From contig NZ_CP045293.1 of assembly GCF_009363075.1 (NCBI RefSeq), positions 62,001 to 126,000 on the forward strand: a stretch of DNA of 64,000 bases. The letters are read 5' to 3'. The stretch is from Paenibacillus guangzhouensis (GTDB lineage: Bacteria > Bacillota > Bacilli > Paenibacillales > Paenibacillaceae). Shown here one piece after another: positions 33,567 to 42,934 of the stretch. The position numbers and the translations under genes were made by a program. Numbering within the stretch: position 1 is the first letter of the stretch; each line of letters starts with the position of its first letter. Under the pieces are notes generated by a model that saw only the letters and a list, made by a program, of their open reading frames with translations, did no database searches and was not told the origin of the DNA.

Positions 33567-35906
33567 ATGGGCCTAACTAAAGCAAAAGGTCGCCGTATCC
33601 CTCTACTGCCCTTAAGGGGACTGCTTGTCTATCCTAGCATGGTATTGCACTTGGATGTCGGACGGGATAAGTCAGTTAAGGCTTTAGAGCGAGCAATGGT
33701 AGATGACAATATGATTCTGCTGTGTTCTCAATCGGACGTCAACATTGAAGATCCGGGTCAGGATGATATTTACTCGATTGGCACAATCGCCAAAGTCAAA
33801 CATATGCTGAAGCTGCCGAATGGCACAATTCGCGTATTGATTGAAGGCGTCATCCGCGCTGAAATTCTGCAGTATGTGGATAATGAGGAATATTTCGAAG
33901 TTCAAGTGCAGGAGCTGCCGGAACAAGAACTATCCGATGCGGAGACCGATGCGCTGATGCGTACGGTGCTGAGCCAATTTGAATACTACATAAATCTGTC
34001 GAAGAAAGTAACGCCAGAGACCCTCGCAGCCGTAACGGATATTGAGGAGCCGGGGCGTCTAGCGGATGTCATTACAAGCCATTTGTCGCTCAAGATGAAA
34101 GATAAACAAGAAATTCTTGAGACGATAGATGTGACGGAACGGCTGGAGAAGCTGCTCGACATTCTGAATAACGAGCGTGAAGTGCTGGAGCTTGAACGCA
34201 AGATCAGCCAACGCGTGAAGAAGCAGATGGAGAAGACGCAGAAGGAATACTATCTGCGTGAACAGATGAAGGCGATCCAGAAGGAGCTTGGCGAGAAGGA
34301 AGGCCGTCTCGGCGAAGTGGAAGAACTGCGTGCGAAGCTTGCGGATTTGAATGCGCCGGAGTCGGTGCAGGAGAAGATCAACAAGGAAATTGATCGTCTA
34401 GAGAAGACGCCTGCATCTTCCGCAGAAGGCGGAGTCATCCGGAATTATGTTGATTGGTTACTATCTCTGCCTTGGTCGCATAAGACGGATGATCATCTGG
34501 ATATTCAAGAAGCTGAGCGGATCTTAAATGAGGATCATTATGGTCTGGATAAACCGAAGGAACGTGTGCTTGAGTATCTTGCGGTGCAGCAGCTCGTCAA
34601 GCGGTTGAAAGGCCCTATTCTCTGTCTCGTTGGACCGCCTGGGGTGGGGAAGACCTCCTTGGCGCGATCAATCGCAAGATCGCTTGGCCGTCAATTCGTG
34701 CGCATCTCGCTTGGCGGCGTTCGGGATGAAGCAGAAATCCGCGGACACCGACGGACATACGTAGGGGCGATGCCAGGCCGAATCATTCAAGGCATGAAGA
34801 CGGCCGGTTCCATGAATCCGGTGTTCTTGCTCGACGAGATCGACAAGATGGCGTCGGATTTCCGCGGCGACCCATCGGCAGCACTGCTCGAAGTGCTCGA
34901 TCCGGAACAGAACAGCACCTTCAGCGATCATTTTGTCGAGCTGCCGTTCGATTTATCGAATGTCATGTTCGTGACGACGGCGAATGCGGTTCATAATATT
35001 CCAAGACCGCTGCTGGACCGGATGGAGATGCTCTATATCCCAGGCTATACGGAACTGGAGAAGCAGCAAATTGCAACGCAATATTTGGTACCGAAGCAGA
35101 CGAAGGAGCATGGCTTACAGCCGGAACAGATCGAAATTGAGGATGCTGCACTCTTAAAGGTTATTCGAGAATATACCCGGGAATCAGGGGTTCGTAATCT
35201 GGAACAGCAGGTTGCCGCGCTCTGCCGGAAAGCAGCTAAGCAAATCGTTGCTCATGAGCATGAGAAGGTCGTCATTGCTCCGGATGATTTGAAGGATTAC
35301 CTGGGCATTGCGAAATTCCGATATGGTCATGCTGAAGAAGAGAATCAGATCGGTTCGGTGACAGGCCTTGCTTGGACGGAGGTTGGCGGAGAAATGCTGA
35401 AAATCGAAGTCACCGTGATGCCGGGAACCGGGAAGTTGACGCTCACAGGCAAGCTTGGGGATGTCATGAAGGAATCGGCGCAAGCGGCGTTCAGCTATAC
35501 GCGTTCACGCGCGGAAGCGCTGCATCTAGAACCGAATTTCCATGAAAAATATGATGTGCACATTCATATACCAGAAGGCGCGATTCCGAAGGATGGACCA
35601 TCTGCGGGGATTACGATCGCTACAGCGCTGATCTCGGCGCTTACGAACCGCTATGTATCCAAGGATGTAGCTATGACAGGAGAGATCACATTGCGTGGTC
35701 GTGTGCTACCGATTGGCGGACTGAAAGAAAAATCTCTTGCTGCACATCGTGCTGGGATTAAGAAGATCCTCGTTCCGAAGGAGAATGAACGCGATCTGCG
35801 TGATATTCCAGATAGCGTCAAGAATGACGTGACCATCGTCCTCGTCGGACATATGGATCAAGTCCTGGAACACGCGCTTGTAGAACCGATCACGTTATCC
35901 GAATAA
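33567..35906 (+). CDS. lon: ATP-dependent protease La (LonA)
   Basis: 779 residues, full length. N-terminal LAN substrate domain ([17 protein letters not shown]), coiled-coil region (about 190-290), AAA+ domain with Walker A GPPGVGKT at 356-363, and C-terminal protease domain with catalytic Ser679 (GPSAG) and Lys in GGLKEK. A cytoplasmic quality-control and regulatory protease. GGAGGTG precedes the ATG, 27 bases after the end of repeat copy B, so that element would lie in its 5' leader if transcribed from upstream. Confidence 0.97.
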   Translation: MGLTKAKGRRIPLLPLRGLLVYPSMVLHLDVGRDKSVKALERAMVDDNMILLCSQSDVNIEDPGQDDIYSIGTIAKVKHMLKLPNGTIRVLIEGVIRAEILQYVDNEEYFEVQVQELPEQELSDAETDALMRTVLSQFEYYINLSKKVTPETLAAVTDIEEPGRLADVITSHLSLKMKDKQEILETIDVTERLEKLLDILNNEREVLELERKISQRVKKQMEKTQKEYYLREQMKAIQKELGEKEGRLGEVEELRAKLADLNAPESVQEKINKEIDRLEKTPASSAEGGVIRNYVDWLLSLPWSHKTDDHLDIQEAERILNEDHYGLDKPKERVLEYLAVQQLVKRLKGPILCLVGPPGVGKTSLARSIARSLGRQFVRISLGGVRDEAEIRGHRRTYVGAMPGRIIQGMKTAGSMNPVFLLDEIDKMASDFRGDPSAALLEVLDPEQNSTFSDHFVELPFDLSNVMFVTTANAVHNIPRPLLDRMEMLYIPGYTELEKQQIATQYLVPKQTKEHGLQPEQIEIEDAALLKVIREYTRESGVRNLEQQVAALCRKAAKQIVAHEHEKVVIAPDDLKDYLGIAKFRYGHAEEENQIGSVTGLAWTEVGGEMLKIEVTVMPGTGKLTLTGKLGDVMKESAQAAFSYTRSRAEALHLEPNFHEKYDVHIHIPEGAIPKDGPSAGITIATALISALTNRYVSKDVAMTGEITLRGRVLPIGGLKEKSLAAHRAGIKKILVPKENERDLRDIPDSVKNDVTIVLVGHMDQVLEHALVEPITLSE

Positions 35907-35938
35907 AGTTGTTGAACAAGAAAGGAATTACAGACGAC

Positions 35939-36577
35939 ATGAAAGTAACACAAGCAGAATTCATTATAAGCGCTGTAGGACCTGACCAATACCCTGATGA
36001 TGCCTTGCCGGAGATTGCTCTGGCAGGGCGTTCTAATGTTGGCAAGTCCTCGCTTATTAACCGTATGATTAACCGCAAAAATTTGGCGCGGACAAGCTCG
36101 CAGCCCGGCAAGACGCAATGTCTGAACTATTACCGCATTAATGATCTATTATATTTTGTGGATTTTCCGGGGTACGGCTATGCCAAAGTATCGAAGACCC
36201 AGCGTCAGGCGTGGGGAAAGATGATCGAGCGCTATCTGCTGGAACGCGATACGCTTAAATTGGTCCTACAGGTTGTCGATCTGCGTCATCCGCCTTCGAA
36301 GGACGATATCATGATGCGTGAATGGCTGATTCATTATGATATTCCGACCTGTGTCGTGATGACGAAGGCTGATAAACTGCCGAAGAGTCAATGGCATAAG
36401 CATATGAAAGTCATCAAAAATGATCTGCAGTTAACCTCGGAGAATCCGATGGTGATGTTCTCGTCGGAGATTGGCCTCGGCAAGGACGAGCTGTGGGAGA
36501 TTATTAGCCGTTATACCTCCTCTTCAGAAGATTCCGCCTTGGATTCAACAGATGATATAGGGAATCCGCAAAGTTAG
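35939..36577 (+). CDS. ysxC: Ribosome biogenesis GTPase YsxC/EngB
   Basis: 212 residues from the ATG at 35939, where the product begins [19 protein letters not shown] as in other YsxC proteins; an upstream TTG at 35909 is rejected. GTPase motifs are G1 [10 protein letters not shown]3 DFPGYG and G4 TKADK. It assists assembly of the 50S subunit and is usually essential. It follows lon by 32 bases and is probably co-transcribed, as in Bacillus. Confidence 0.95.
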   Translation: MKVTQAEFIISAVGPDQYPDDALPEIALAGRSNVGKSSLINRMINRKNLARTSSQPGKTQCLNYYRINDLLYFVDFPGYGYAKVSKTQRQAWGKMIERYLLERDTLKLVLQVVDLRHPPSKDDIMMREWLIHYDIPTCVVMTKADKLPKSQWHKHMKVIKNDLQLTSENPMVMFSSEIGLGKDELWEIISRYTSSSEDSALDSTDDIGNPQS

Positions 36578-36756
36578 TGTAGGAAACAGAGCATCTTCAT
36601 CAAAACCTCAATCTCTTCACGGAAAAATCCGTATTTTTCGTGGAAAATGAAGAAAAATCAAGGCTGGTTAGCAGGAATAATTGTGCTTGATCGTGTATAA
36701 TATCCTTAAGGCATTGAATTTTTGAAGTTGTAAGTTAAAGAATTGAGGAGATTTGT

Positions 36757-37344
36757 ATGGGTCAACGGCTCGCAACAGAGTATGTGAAAGCCAGTTTACA
36801 GTTAACGGAAGCAGAGATGTCCAAGTTTGTGCATAGTTTTGAAGAGCAGCATATTCATTCGTATGTGCTTGTGCTCGATAACGGCAATCAAGAAGTTGTT
36901 CTTGAGGATGGTGCAGGGGAGGAGATTCGGTTACCGTTTCAACGGAAGGCGACGACGTATGTATGTGAAACGTCCTGCCGTCTGGTTAAACCGAAGTTGA
37001 CCAATGCGATGCGTCAAGCGCTAGCAGCGTTTAAAGGAAACGCGATCGTGAATCGAATTTACAGAGGCTACACGATGGAATACAAGTATGATCAAGGGAA
37101 AGTATCTCGAATCGTTGAGCATGTTGATGGTCAAGATCGACTCATTTTCGAGTATAAAGATACACTTGGTCAATTGCAGCAGTTATTTAATCAGTGTCAA
37201 GTGGAGGCTCAGATCGAAGGGATTCAAGAGCGGATCAATTCATTGCTGGATGCAAGGAATCGTGCGAAGAACCTTGAGCAGATCGCCCAAATTGACGCGA
37301 AGCTTAGCAGCTATACGCAGCAATTATTTGTACTTGAAGCGTGA
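36757..37344 (+). CDS. Hypothetical protein, 195 residues
   Basis: I do not recognise a named family. It starts MGQRLATEYVKASLQLTEAEM, has mixed alpha/beta character in the first 130 residues with two Cys (VCETSC), and ends in a helix-rich or coiled-coil segment (EAQIEGIQERINSLLDARNRAKNLEQ). No signal peptide or membrane segment. GAGGAG lies upstream of the ATG, a TATAAT is at 36698, and a strong terminator follows, so it is a single-gene unit between ysxC and speD. Confidence 0.75.
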   Translation: MGQRLATEYVKASLQLTEAEMSKFVHSFEEQHIHSYVLVLDNGNQEVVLEDGAGEEIRLPFQRKATTYVCETSCRLVKPKLTNAMRQALAAFKGNAIVNRIYRGYTMEYKYDQGKVSRIVEHVDGQDRLIFEYKDTLGQLQQLFNQCQVEAQIEGIQERINSLLDARNRAKNLEQIAQIDAKLSSYTQQLFVLEA

Positions 37345-37364
37345 TATCGCGCATTGATACGACG

Positions 37365-37390
37365 AAGGAGTCCGGGAGGACTCCTTTTTT
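37365..37390 (+). terminator. Terminator after the 195-residue hypothetical gene
   Basis: AAGGAGTCC pairs with GGACTCCTT over a GGGA-type four-base loop, followed by T6. Confidence 0.9.
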
Positions 37391-37532
37391 ATGTGGCATG
37401 CTTGGAGCACTTTAAGGAAAAAACTCCACATTGTGGGATTGTTTTGTGCTGACACATATACAGGCGGCGTGCATATGTTGTATACGGGACGAAGGGCTTC
37501 CGTACATTTCAAATATTCACCAAAAAAAAGTA

Positions 37533-37561
37533 TTGCTTTTCTGGGCAGAAGATGTTATTTT
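37533..37561 (+). promoter_or_regulatory. Candidate speD promoter
   Basis: TTGCTT (37533-37538), 17-base spacer, TATTTT (37556-37561). It would give a leader of about 140 bases that includes the stem structure at 37580-37660. Confidence 0.5.
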
Positions 37562-37579
37562 TATTCTCGTTGAAAAGAA

Positions 37580-37662
37580 TATAGGAACCAGGATTCACTC
37601 AGGACATTGTATGTTGCGAGAGAGTTTTCCCTCGGGAAGTGAATGACGTAGGTCCTAGCGGA
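37580..37662 (+). promoter_or_regulatory. Structured leader upstream of speD
   Basis: TAGGA.CC pairs with GGTCCTA and, inside it, ATTCACT pairs with AGTGAAT; the apex contains CGAG..CTCG pairing with a purine-rich loop. The structure spans roughly 80 bases and ends about 45 bases before the speD start. It does not match a riboswitch class I can name. Confidence 0.45.
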
Positions 37663-37707
37663 TGAAATTTTTCAAACATTTTATTCCTAGGAAGGGGGAA
37701 CCGGAAG

Positions 37708-38106
37708 ATGGAATATTCAACTTTCGGAAGACACGTTGCAGTTGACACTTGGGGTGTTGATTTTGAACTCCTAAACAATGCTGAATTTTTGCAAGCTCAA
37801 ATGGTAGAGGCGGCTGAAGCTAGCGGTGCAACCGTACTGTCTGTTCAAGCCAAACAATTCGAACCACAAGGTGCAACGGTATTAGTAATGTTATCTGAGA
37901 GTCATCTCTCGATTCACACGTATCCTGAAAGAGGTTTTGCTGCAATTGATTGTTATACCTGCGGCGAGACAGTAGACCCGCAAGTTGCAATTGACTACCT
38001 GGTATCCGTACTTAAACCGGATAAAACGTATGCGAAGAAATTGGTTCGCGGTATCGGGGAGCTTCAAGTTGAGAACCCTGTGATGAAGCAAGAGCAATTC
38101 GCATAG
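37708..38106 (+). CDS. speD: S-adenosylmethionine decarboxylase proenzyme
   Basis: 132 residues, the short prokaryotic class (SpeH type). It makes decarboxylated AdoMet for spermidine synthesis. The self-cleavage motif LSESHLSIHTYPE is present: cleavage before Ser65 yields the pyruvoyl cofactor, with His70 and Cys85 as supporting catalytic residues. There is no speE next to it. A structured leader precedes it and a strong terminator follows. Confidence 0.95.
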   Translation: MEYSTFGRHVAVDTWGVDFELLNNAEFLQAQMVEAAEASGATVLSVQAKQFEPQGATVLVMLSESHLSIHTYPERGFAAIDCYTCGETVDPQVAIDYLVSVLKPDKTYAKKLVRGIGELQVENPVMKQEQFA

Positions 38107-38125
38107 TACGCCATAGAAGTCAAAG

Positions 38126-38167
38126 ATAACCATGAAGATGAGATTCGTCTTCATGGTTATTTGTTTT
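38126..38167 (+). terminator. Terminator of speD
   Basis: ATAACCATGAAGA pairs perfectly with TCTTCATGGTTAT over a nine-base loop, followed by TTGTTTT. Confidence 0.88.
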
Positions 38168-38294
38168 ATACCGGGGTCCCCGCAAAGTACCTCAATCGAC
38201 TTCGAAGTTTGTGGGCCACTTTTGGGGTTATTTTATCTCAGAACCCCATAGAATGTACAAGGTTGGTTATGTCCATTGCAAAGGGGTTCGGAGG

Positions 38295-38837
38295 ATGCGC
38301 AGAAATCAAAGTCGAAGTTCAGGGAAATGGTTCATTGTCGTTATGATCTTGCTTGTCATTGTCTGGCCGTCGTATCAGATTTATAAGCTGATGGGCGGCA
38401 ATGTGGCGAAGGAAGATGCAGGACGAATGCTCTACGAGGTTGCGGCATTCCAGATGGGACTCGTGCAGAATGCATTGAATGAAGCTTCAACCATGAAGAA
38501 TGCAAGTCAGTTGGATGCTGTTAAGCTCGCGATTTATTCGGCGAATTATACGCATGATCGTCTGGTGAAGGCCTATGACAATGATCATTTGAAAAGGTTA
38601 GCATCCCTCAATAAACTGCTTGAGTTCATTACGAGCGTTCAGATCGCAGGAGACCGTTCACTGCATGAAGAGGAGAAGCGTATACTGCAAGAGGTTCAGA
38701 GGCGTTACGGCGAATTCTACGAGGCCTATGAGCAGCTTGTGACAGGCAGCGGTCAGTTGGTTAGCTCGGAAGCTGTGATAGTATCTGAAGCCGATGAGGC
38801 GATGCAAGAACTGCTGGAGAAGCAAATGAATCCATAA
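38295..38837 (+). CDS. Hypothetical single-pass membrane protein
   Basis: 180 residues from ATG 38295 (MRRNQSRSSGKWF). A basic N-terminus is followed by one membrane helix (WFIVVMILLVIVWPSYQIY) and a mostly helical extracytoplasmic or cytoplasmic domain with many Glu/Lys (EEEKRILQEVQRRYGEFYEAYEQL). The longer frame from 38211 lacks a ribosome site, while AAGGGG lies eight bases before 38295. In Bacillus this position before hemA holds ysxD; no clear similarity is claimed. Confidence 0.68.
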   Translation: MRRNQSRSSGKWFIVVMILLVIVWPSYQIYKLMGGNVAKEDAGRMLYEVAAFQMGLVQNALNEASTMKNASQLDAVKLAIYSANYTHDRLVKAYDNDHLKRLASLNKLLEFITSVQIAGDRSLHEEEKRILQEVQRRYGEFYEAYEQLVTGSGQLVSSEAVIVSEADEAMQELLEKQMNP

Positions 38838-38969
38838 CCATAACCGCAGTAATCGTCTAGGAATCAACGTGATTTTGGTATAAGTGGAAAGGCTTAGGCT
38901 AACACTAATGACGTATGTCTTCCATTTCATAATTTTTTCAAATTTGAGCGTAATGGATTTGTCGAACTG

Positions 38970-38978
38970 TGATATAAT
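38970..38978 (+). promoter_or_regulatory. Extended -10 promoter of the hem operon
   Basis: TGATATAAT (TGn plus TATAAT) lies 36 bases before hemA. No good -35 box is visible, as is common for extended -10 promoters. No PerR box was found. Confidence 0.55.
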
Positions 38979-39013
38979 TTACATCAGATGCGAGAGAGAA
39001 GGCAGGTGACACA

Positions 39014-40420
39014 ATGCACATTTTAGCGGTCGGACTCAATTATCGGACGGCCCCGGTCGAAGTGAGGGAGCGGTTCGCAATTGCCGAGCAAGCTTTACCA
39101 GAGGCGTTACAACAACTGAAGGCAACGAAAAGCGTACTAGAATGTGTGATTGTTGCGACTTGCAATCGGACGGAAATTTACGTTGTTGTTGATCGTCTGC
39201 ACATGTGCGGACATTTTATACGCAGTTTTATGGAGAAATGGTTCCAGATTCCTCGTCAAGAATTTACAAATTATTTATATATTTACGAAGATGATCGTGC
39301 TCTTCATCATTTATTCCAAGTTACAAGCGGACTGGATTCCATGGTCATCGGGGAGACGCAGATCTTAGGGCAGATGAAAGAAGCATTCCTGCTCGCACAA
39401 GAGTACGGTGCAACGGGAACATGGTTCAACATGCTCTTTAAGCAAGCCATTACGATGGCCAAACGTGCTCATGCGGAGACGACGATTGGCGAAGCGGCGG
39501 TATCGGTTAGTTATGCAGCTGTTGAGCTCGGTAAGCGAATCTTTGGTCAATTCACGAAGAAGAAGGTCTTGATCCTCGGGGCTGGTAAAATGAGCGAGTT
39601 AACCGTGAAGCATTTGTATGCGAACGGAGCGGACGAAGTGATCGTTGCGAACCGTACGTTAGCGCGAGCGGAACAGCTGGCATCGAAGTTCAATGGACGG
39701 GCTTGTTCGATTCAAGGCGGTATATCATTGCTGCATGAGGTGGATATCGTTATTAGCTCTACAGGGGCTGACGGCTACGTGCTGGATGCGAAGCAAGTGC
39801 AGGAGAGCATGAAGAAGCGGAAGAATCGACCGATTTTTATGATCGATATTGCGGTGCCGCGCGACTTGGACCCAGCGATTGGTTCGGTACCGAATGTGTT
39901 CTTGTATGATATTGATGATCTTGAGGGGATTGTTGAGAGTAATCTTGAGCTTCGCCGCAAGGAAGCGACGAAGATTGAAGCGATGATCGCGAAGGAGATC
40001 GAAGCGTTCCGCCATTGGCTGAAGACGCTCGGCGTGAGCCCTGTCATCTATGCCTTGCAGCAGAAGTCGGCGCAGATCCATCAAGACACGATGGAGAGTC
40101 TGTTCAAGAAACTGCCTGATCTGGATGAGCGGCAAGCGAAGGTCATTCGAAAATTAACGAAGAGTATTGTTAATCAAATGCTGCATGATCCGATTCTGCG
40201 AATCAAAGAAATGGCTGTTGAGAAGAACGGCGACGAGGCCATCGAGATGTTCACGCAAATTTTCGCGCTCGAGGAGCAGATGGAGAAGGCGGAAGCAGAA
40301 GAGCAGCGTCAGAACAAGGCACATGAGCATAAGCAACCATCATCACCCGAGATGAGAATGAACGAGAGATCGTCTGCCGGATCGAAATCTGGATTTGCAT
40401 GGGCGACCGTAACGGAGTAG
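39014..40420 (+). CDS. hemA: Glutamyl-tRNA reductase
   Basis: 468 residues. First committed step of the C5 heme pathway: reduces glutamyl-tRNA to glutamate-1-semialdehyde with NADPH. Catalytic Cys50 is in ATCNRTE, the NADPH domain has LILGAGKMSEL, and the C-terminal dimerisation helix is present. The last ~35 residues are a charged low-complexity tail (EAEEQRQNKAHEHKQ). The first gene of the hemA-hemX-sirC-hemC-hemD-hemB-hemL operon. Confidence 0.97.
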   Translation: MHILAVGLNYRTAPVEVRERFAIAEQALPEALQQLKATKSVLECVIVATCNRTEIYVVVDRLHMCGHFIRSFMEKWFQIPRQEFTNYLYIYEDDRALHHLFQVTSGLDSMVIGETQILGQMKEAFLLAQEYGATGTWFNMLFKQAITMAKRAHAETTIGEAAVSVSYAAVELGKRIFGQFTKKKVLILGAGKMSELTVKHLYANGADEVIVANRTLARAEQLASKFNGRACSIQGGISLLHEVDIVISSTGADGYVLDAKQVQESMKKRKNRPIFMIDIAVPRDLDPAIGSVPNVFLYDIDDLEGIVESNLELRRKEATKIEAMIAKEIEAFRHWLKTLGVSPVIYALQQKSAQIHQDTMESLFKKLPDLDERQAKVIRKLTKSIVNQMLHDPILRIKEMAVEKNGDEAIEMFTQIFALEEQMEKAEAEEQRQNKAHEHKQPSSPEMRMNERSSAGSKSGFAWATVTE

Positions 40421-40434
40421 GTGGTGAAGGATTG

Positions 40435-41262
40435 ATGTTAACTCAGAATTGGATATATGATGCGATTATTTATATATACGCCCTGAGCCTTCTGTTTTAT
40501 TTCTCTGATTTTGCACAGCCAAATCGGAGTGCGAAGCGGATGGGCACGGGGCTTCTTCTTTTTGTATGGGGCCTGCAGACCATTTTCCTTGCTAGTAAAT
40601 TAATTGAGCAGCCGGCTGTTCCATTATTGTCGGTTCTTGAATTTATGTTTTTATTATCTTGGCTGCTCGTCACGATATCGCTGCTTATTAGTTTCTTTTT
40701 CAAGATTGAATATATCGTGTTTATCGTCAATGTCATTGGGTTTGCCGTCCTCTTACTTAATTTATTTAGCAGTCCGATCGGGGAGCAGCGGCTGGAGCAT
40801 TGGCAGATCGTCAAGGAGATTCTGATTCTGCACGTAGCCTTCGCAATAATCAGCTTCGCTGCATTTACGATCGGTACCATATTCTCGGGTATGTATATGT
40901 ACCTGCATCGGAAATTGAAGGATAAGCAATGGGATGATTCGGTGCGTCGGTTACCGAGCCTTGAGAAGATTGATCGTTATGCGAACCTGTCGATCATGGT
41001 TGGCACGCCGCTCTTGATTCTATCACTCGCTGTCGCGGTCTCATCGATCTATGTGGAGGAGAAGCTGAATCTGCTCCTTGATGTGAAGGTGCTGCTTACA
41101 TTCGTCGCAGCAATTTGTTACGTGTATTATATTATTAAAAGAGTATCGCTTAAAACTACAGGATATCGATTGGCACGTTGGGCGCTGCTTGCGTACGCGC
41201 TCATGGTGCTCAATTTCGCTGTCAATTCGTTCTCGACATTCCATCATTGGATATGGGAGTGA
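40435..41262 (+). CDS. hemX: HemX (cytochrome c assembly-like membrane protein)
   Basis: 275 residues with eight membrane segments, belonging to the CcmC/ResC-like cytochrome c assembly family. In B. subtilis HemX, encoded after hemA, lowers HemA protein levels. The ATG at 40435 lies 14 bases after the hemA stop with GAAGG upstream; the longer frame from 40399 overlaps hemA and is rejected. The ending FSTFHHWIWE resembles other HemX proteins. Confidence 0.9.
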   Translation: MLTQNWIYDAIIYIYALSLLFYFSDFAQPNRSAKRMGTGLLLFVWGLQTIFLASKLIEQPAVPLLSVLEFMFLLSWLLVTISLLISFFFKIEYIVFIVNVIGFAVLLLNLFSSPIGEQRLEHWQIVKEILILHVAFAIISFAAFTIGTIFSGMYMYLHRKLKDKQWDDSVRRLPSLEKIDRYANLSIMVGTPLLILSLAVAVSSIYVEEKLNLLLDVKVLLTFVAAICYVYYIIKRVSLKTTGYRLARWALLAYALMVLNFAVNSFSTFHHWIWE

Positions 41263-41268
41263 TGACGT

Positions 41269-41940
41269 TTGGAAGAAACATCGCATTCGACATATTATCC
41301 CATTTTAATGCAGCTGGAATCAATGCGGTGTGTTGTCATCGGCGGTGGCCGCATTGCAGAACGTAAAATTCGAGGTTTGCTCGAAGCGGGTGCCAAGGTG
41401 CATGTCGTCAGTAAAGTCTACACTTCGCAGATTGATCAATGGATTGCTGGTAATCGAATAACGGGTAGCCTTCGAACCTATCAATCGGAGGATCTTGCAG
41501 GCGCGCAATTGGTGTTCGCGGCGACCGACTCGGAGGAAGTGAACGAGCGCGTCGCAAGCGACGCACATGGGTTGGGTATTCTGGTGAATGTCGCGAGTTC
41601 TTCGCGCAGCAGTAACTTTGTGAATGCAAGCACGTTGCGCAGGGGCAAGCTGATTATTTCCGTATCCACCTCCGGGGCGAGCCCAGAGATGGCCAAACGA
41701 ATTGTATCGAAGCTCGATGAGCAATATGGTGAGGCCTATGAGGTTTATTTGGATATTCTCGCCGAATTGCGACACGTGATTCAAGGGCATATCCCGGATG
41801 CAGGAGTTCGGAGACAGTTGATGCAACGAATGATCGGGATGAATTGGATTGAGCAGATTGAGCAAGGGATGTTTCCGCCGAAGGATTCGGGTTGGATGGA
41901 ACGTTGGATCAATGAACAGATGGCATTGATCGAGGAATAG
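41269..41940 (+). CDS. Precorrin-2 dehydrogenase / sirohydrochlorin ferrochelatase (siroheme synthase N-domain type)
   Basis: 223 residues. The NAD-binding motif VIGGGRIAERKIRGLLEAGA and the SirC/Met8 region VSTSGASPEMAKRI are clear. It oxidises precorrin-2 to sirohydrochlorin and may insert iron to make siroheme. The start is TTG at 41269, six bases after hemX, with GGAGTG upstream in the hemX end. In B. subtilis this function (YlnF) is not in the hem operon, so its place here pairs with the SUMT domain fused to HemD. Confidence 0.92.
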   Translation: MEETSHSTYYPILMQLESMRCVVIGGGRIAERKIRGLLEAGAKVHVVSKVYTSQIDQWIAGNRITGSLRTYQSEDLAGAQLVFAATDSEEVNERVASDAHGLGILVNVASSSRSSNFVNASTLRRGKLIISVSTSGASPEMAKRIVSKLDEQYGEAYEVYLDILAELRHVIQGHIPDAGVRRQLMQRMIGMNWIEQIEQGMFPPKDSGWMERWINEQMALIEE

Positions 41941-41979
41941 ACGATGCAATGGTGGAAGTCAGGACGAGGAGGCAACACG

Positions 41980-42921
41980 ATGCGTAAGATTATCGTAGGA
42001 ACAAGACAGAGCGCGCTTGCGCTAACACAAACAGGACAAGTCATACAACAGTTGGAACAGATTTGTGAGAAGCACGGGCTTCCTTACCAATTCGAGATCC
42101 ATAAGATTGTAACGAAAGGCGATAAAATTCTAGATGTTACGCTCTCGAAAGTCGGAGGTAAAGGATTATTCGTCAAAGAAATTGAGCAAGCCTTAATGGA
42201 CGGGGTTATCGATATGGCCGTCCACAGTATGAAGGATATGCCGTCAGAACTGCCGAAAGGCCTCATGAATGGCGCGATACCGAAGCGAGTAGACCCGAGA
42301 GACAGTCTAATTTCTCGCGAAGGACGCAAGCTGGCTGATCTGCCGATCGGCGCCAAGGTAGGAACGAGCAGTCTGCGTCGGTCATCACAGCTCCAGCATG
42401 CGCGTCCAGATCTGAAGCTGGAGTCCATTCGCGGTAATATCGATTCGCGCCTTCGGAAGCTGGAGACGGAAGGTTTCGATGCGATCATGCTCGCGACAGC
42501 GGGACTAGTTCGGATGGGCTGGGAAGATCGGATTACGGAGCATTTGGCGACGGATGTTTGTCTGCCGGCCGTCGGGCAAGGGGCGCTTGGTATTGAGTGC
42601 CGGGAGAATGATCCTGAGGTTCGGGAACTGCTACAATTATTCAATGACCAGGCAACGGCGTTGACCGTTCGGGCAGAACGTCGCTTCTTAGGGCAGCTCA
42701 ACGGTGGCTGCCAGGTGCCGATCGGTGCATTTGCGACGCTCGTGAATGGTGATATCGAGAATCCCGTGATTGAGTTGACCGGCATGGTCGGTTCAACAGA
42801 TGGGCGTGTTATACTGAAAGAAACGCTTCGCGGGAACAACCCTGAACAGCTTGGGGAACAAGTAGCTAATCAATTGATTGCACAGGGAGCAGACCGAATT
42901 TTGGCGGAATTGAATCAGTAG
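41980..42921 (+). CDS. hemC: Hydroxymethylbilane synthase
   Basis: 313 residues starting [18 protein letters not shown], the family start; GAGGAGG lies eight bases upstream of ATG 41980, so the longer frame from 41944 is rejected. It polymerises four porphobilinogens into hydroxymethylbilane. The dipyrromethane-cofactor Cys lies in [11 protein letters not shown] and catalytic Asp in [11 protein letters not shown]. Confidence 0.97.
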   Translation: MRKIIVGTRQSALALTQTGQVIQQLEQICEKHGLPYQFEIHKIVTKGDKILDVTLSKVGGKGLFVKEIEQALMDGVIDMAVHSMKDMPSELPKGLMNGAIPKRVDPRDSLISREGRKLADLPIGAKVGTSSLRRSSQLQHARPDLKLESIRGNIDSRLRKLETEGFDAIMLATAGLVRMGWEDRITEHLATDVCLPAVGQGALGIECRENDPEVRELLQLFNDQATALTVRAERRFLGQLNGGCQVPIGAFATLVNGDIENPVIELTGMVGSTDGRVILKETLRGNNPEQLGEQVANQLIAQGADRILAELNQ

Positions 42922-42934
42922 GGAGATGGACGGC

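Noticed and set aside
36578-36756. Terminator or regulatory hairpin after ysxC
   Set aside because: CACG.AAAAAT/ATTTTTCGTG pairs but is AU-rich and has no T run; it may be chance in AT-rich DNA.
37391-37646. Short plus-strand frames between the hypothetical gene and speD
   Set aside because: They overlap the predicted speD promoter and structured leader, overlap each other, and have no ribosome site.
38211-38294. Upstream 28-codon extension of the membrane protein before hemA
   Set aside because: It directly follows the speD terminator with no ribosome site, and the internal ATG has a well-spaced AAGGGG.
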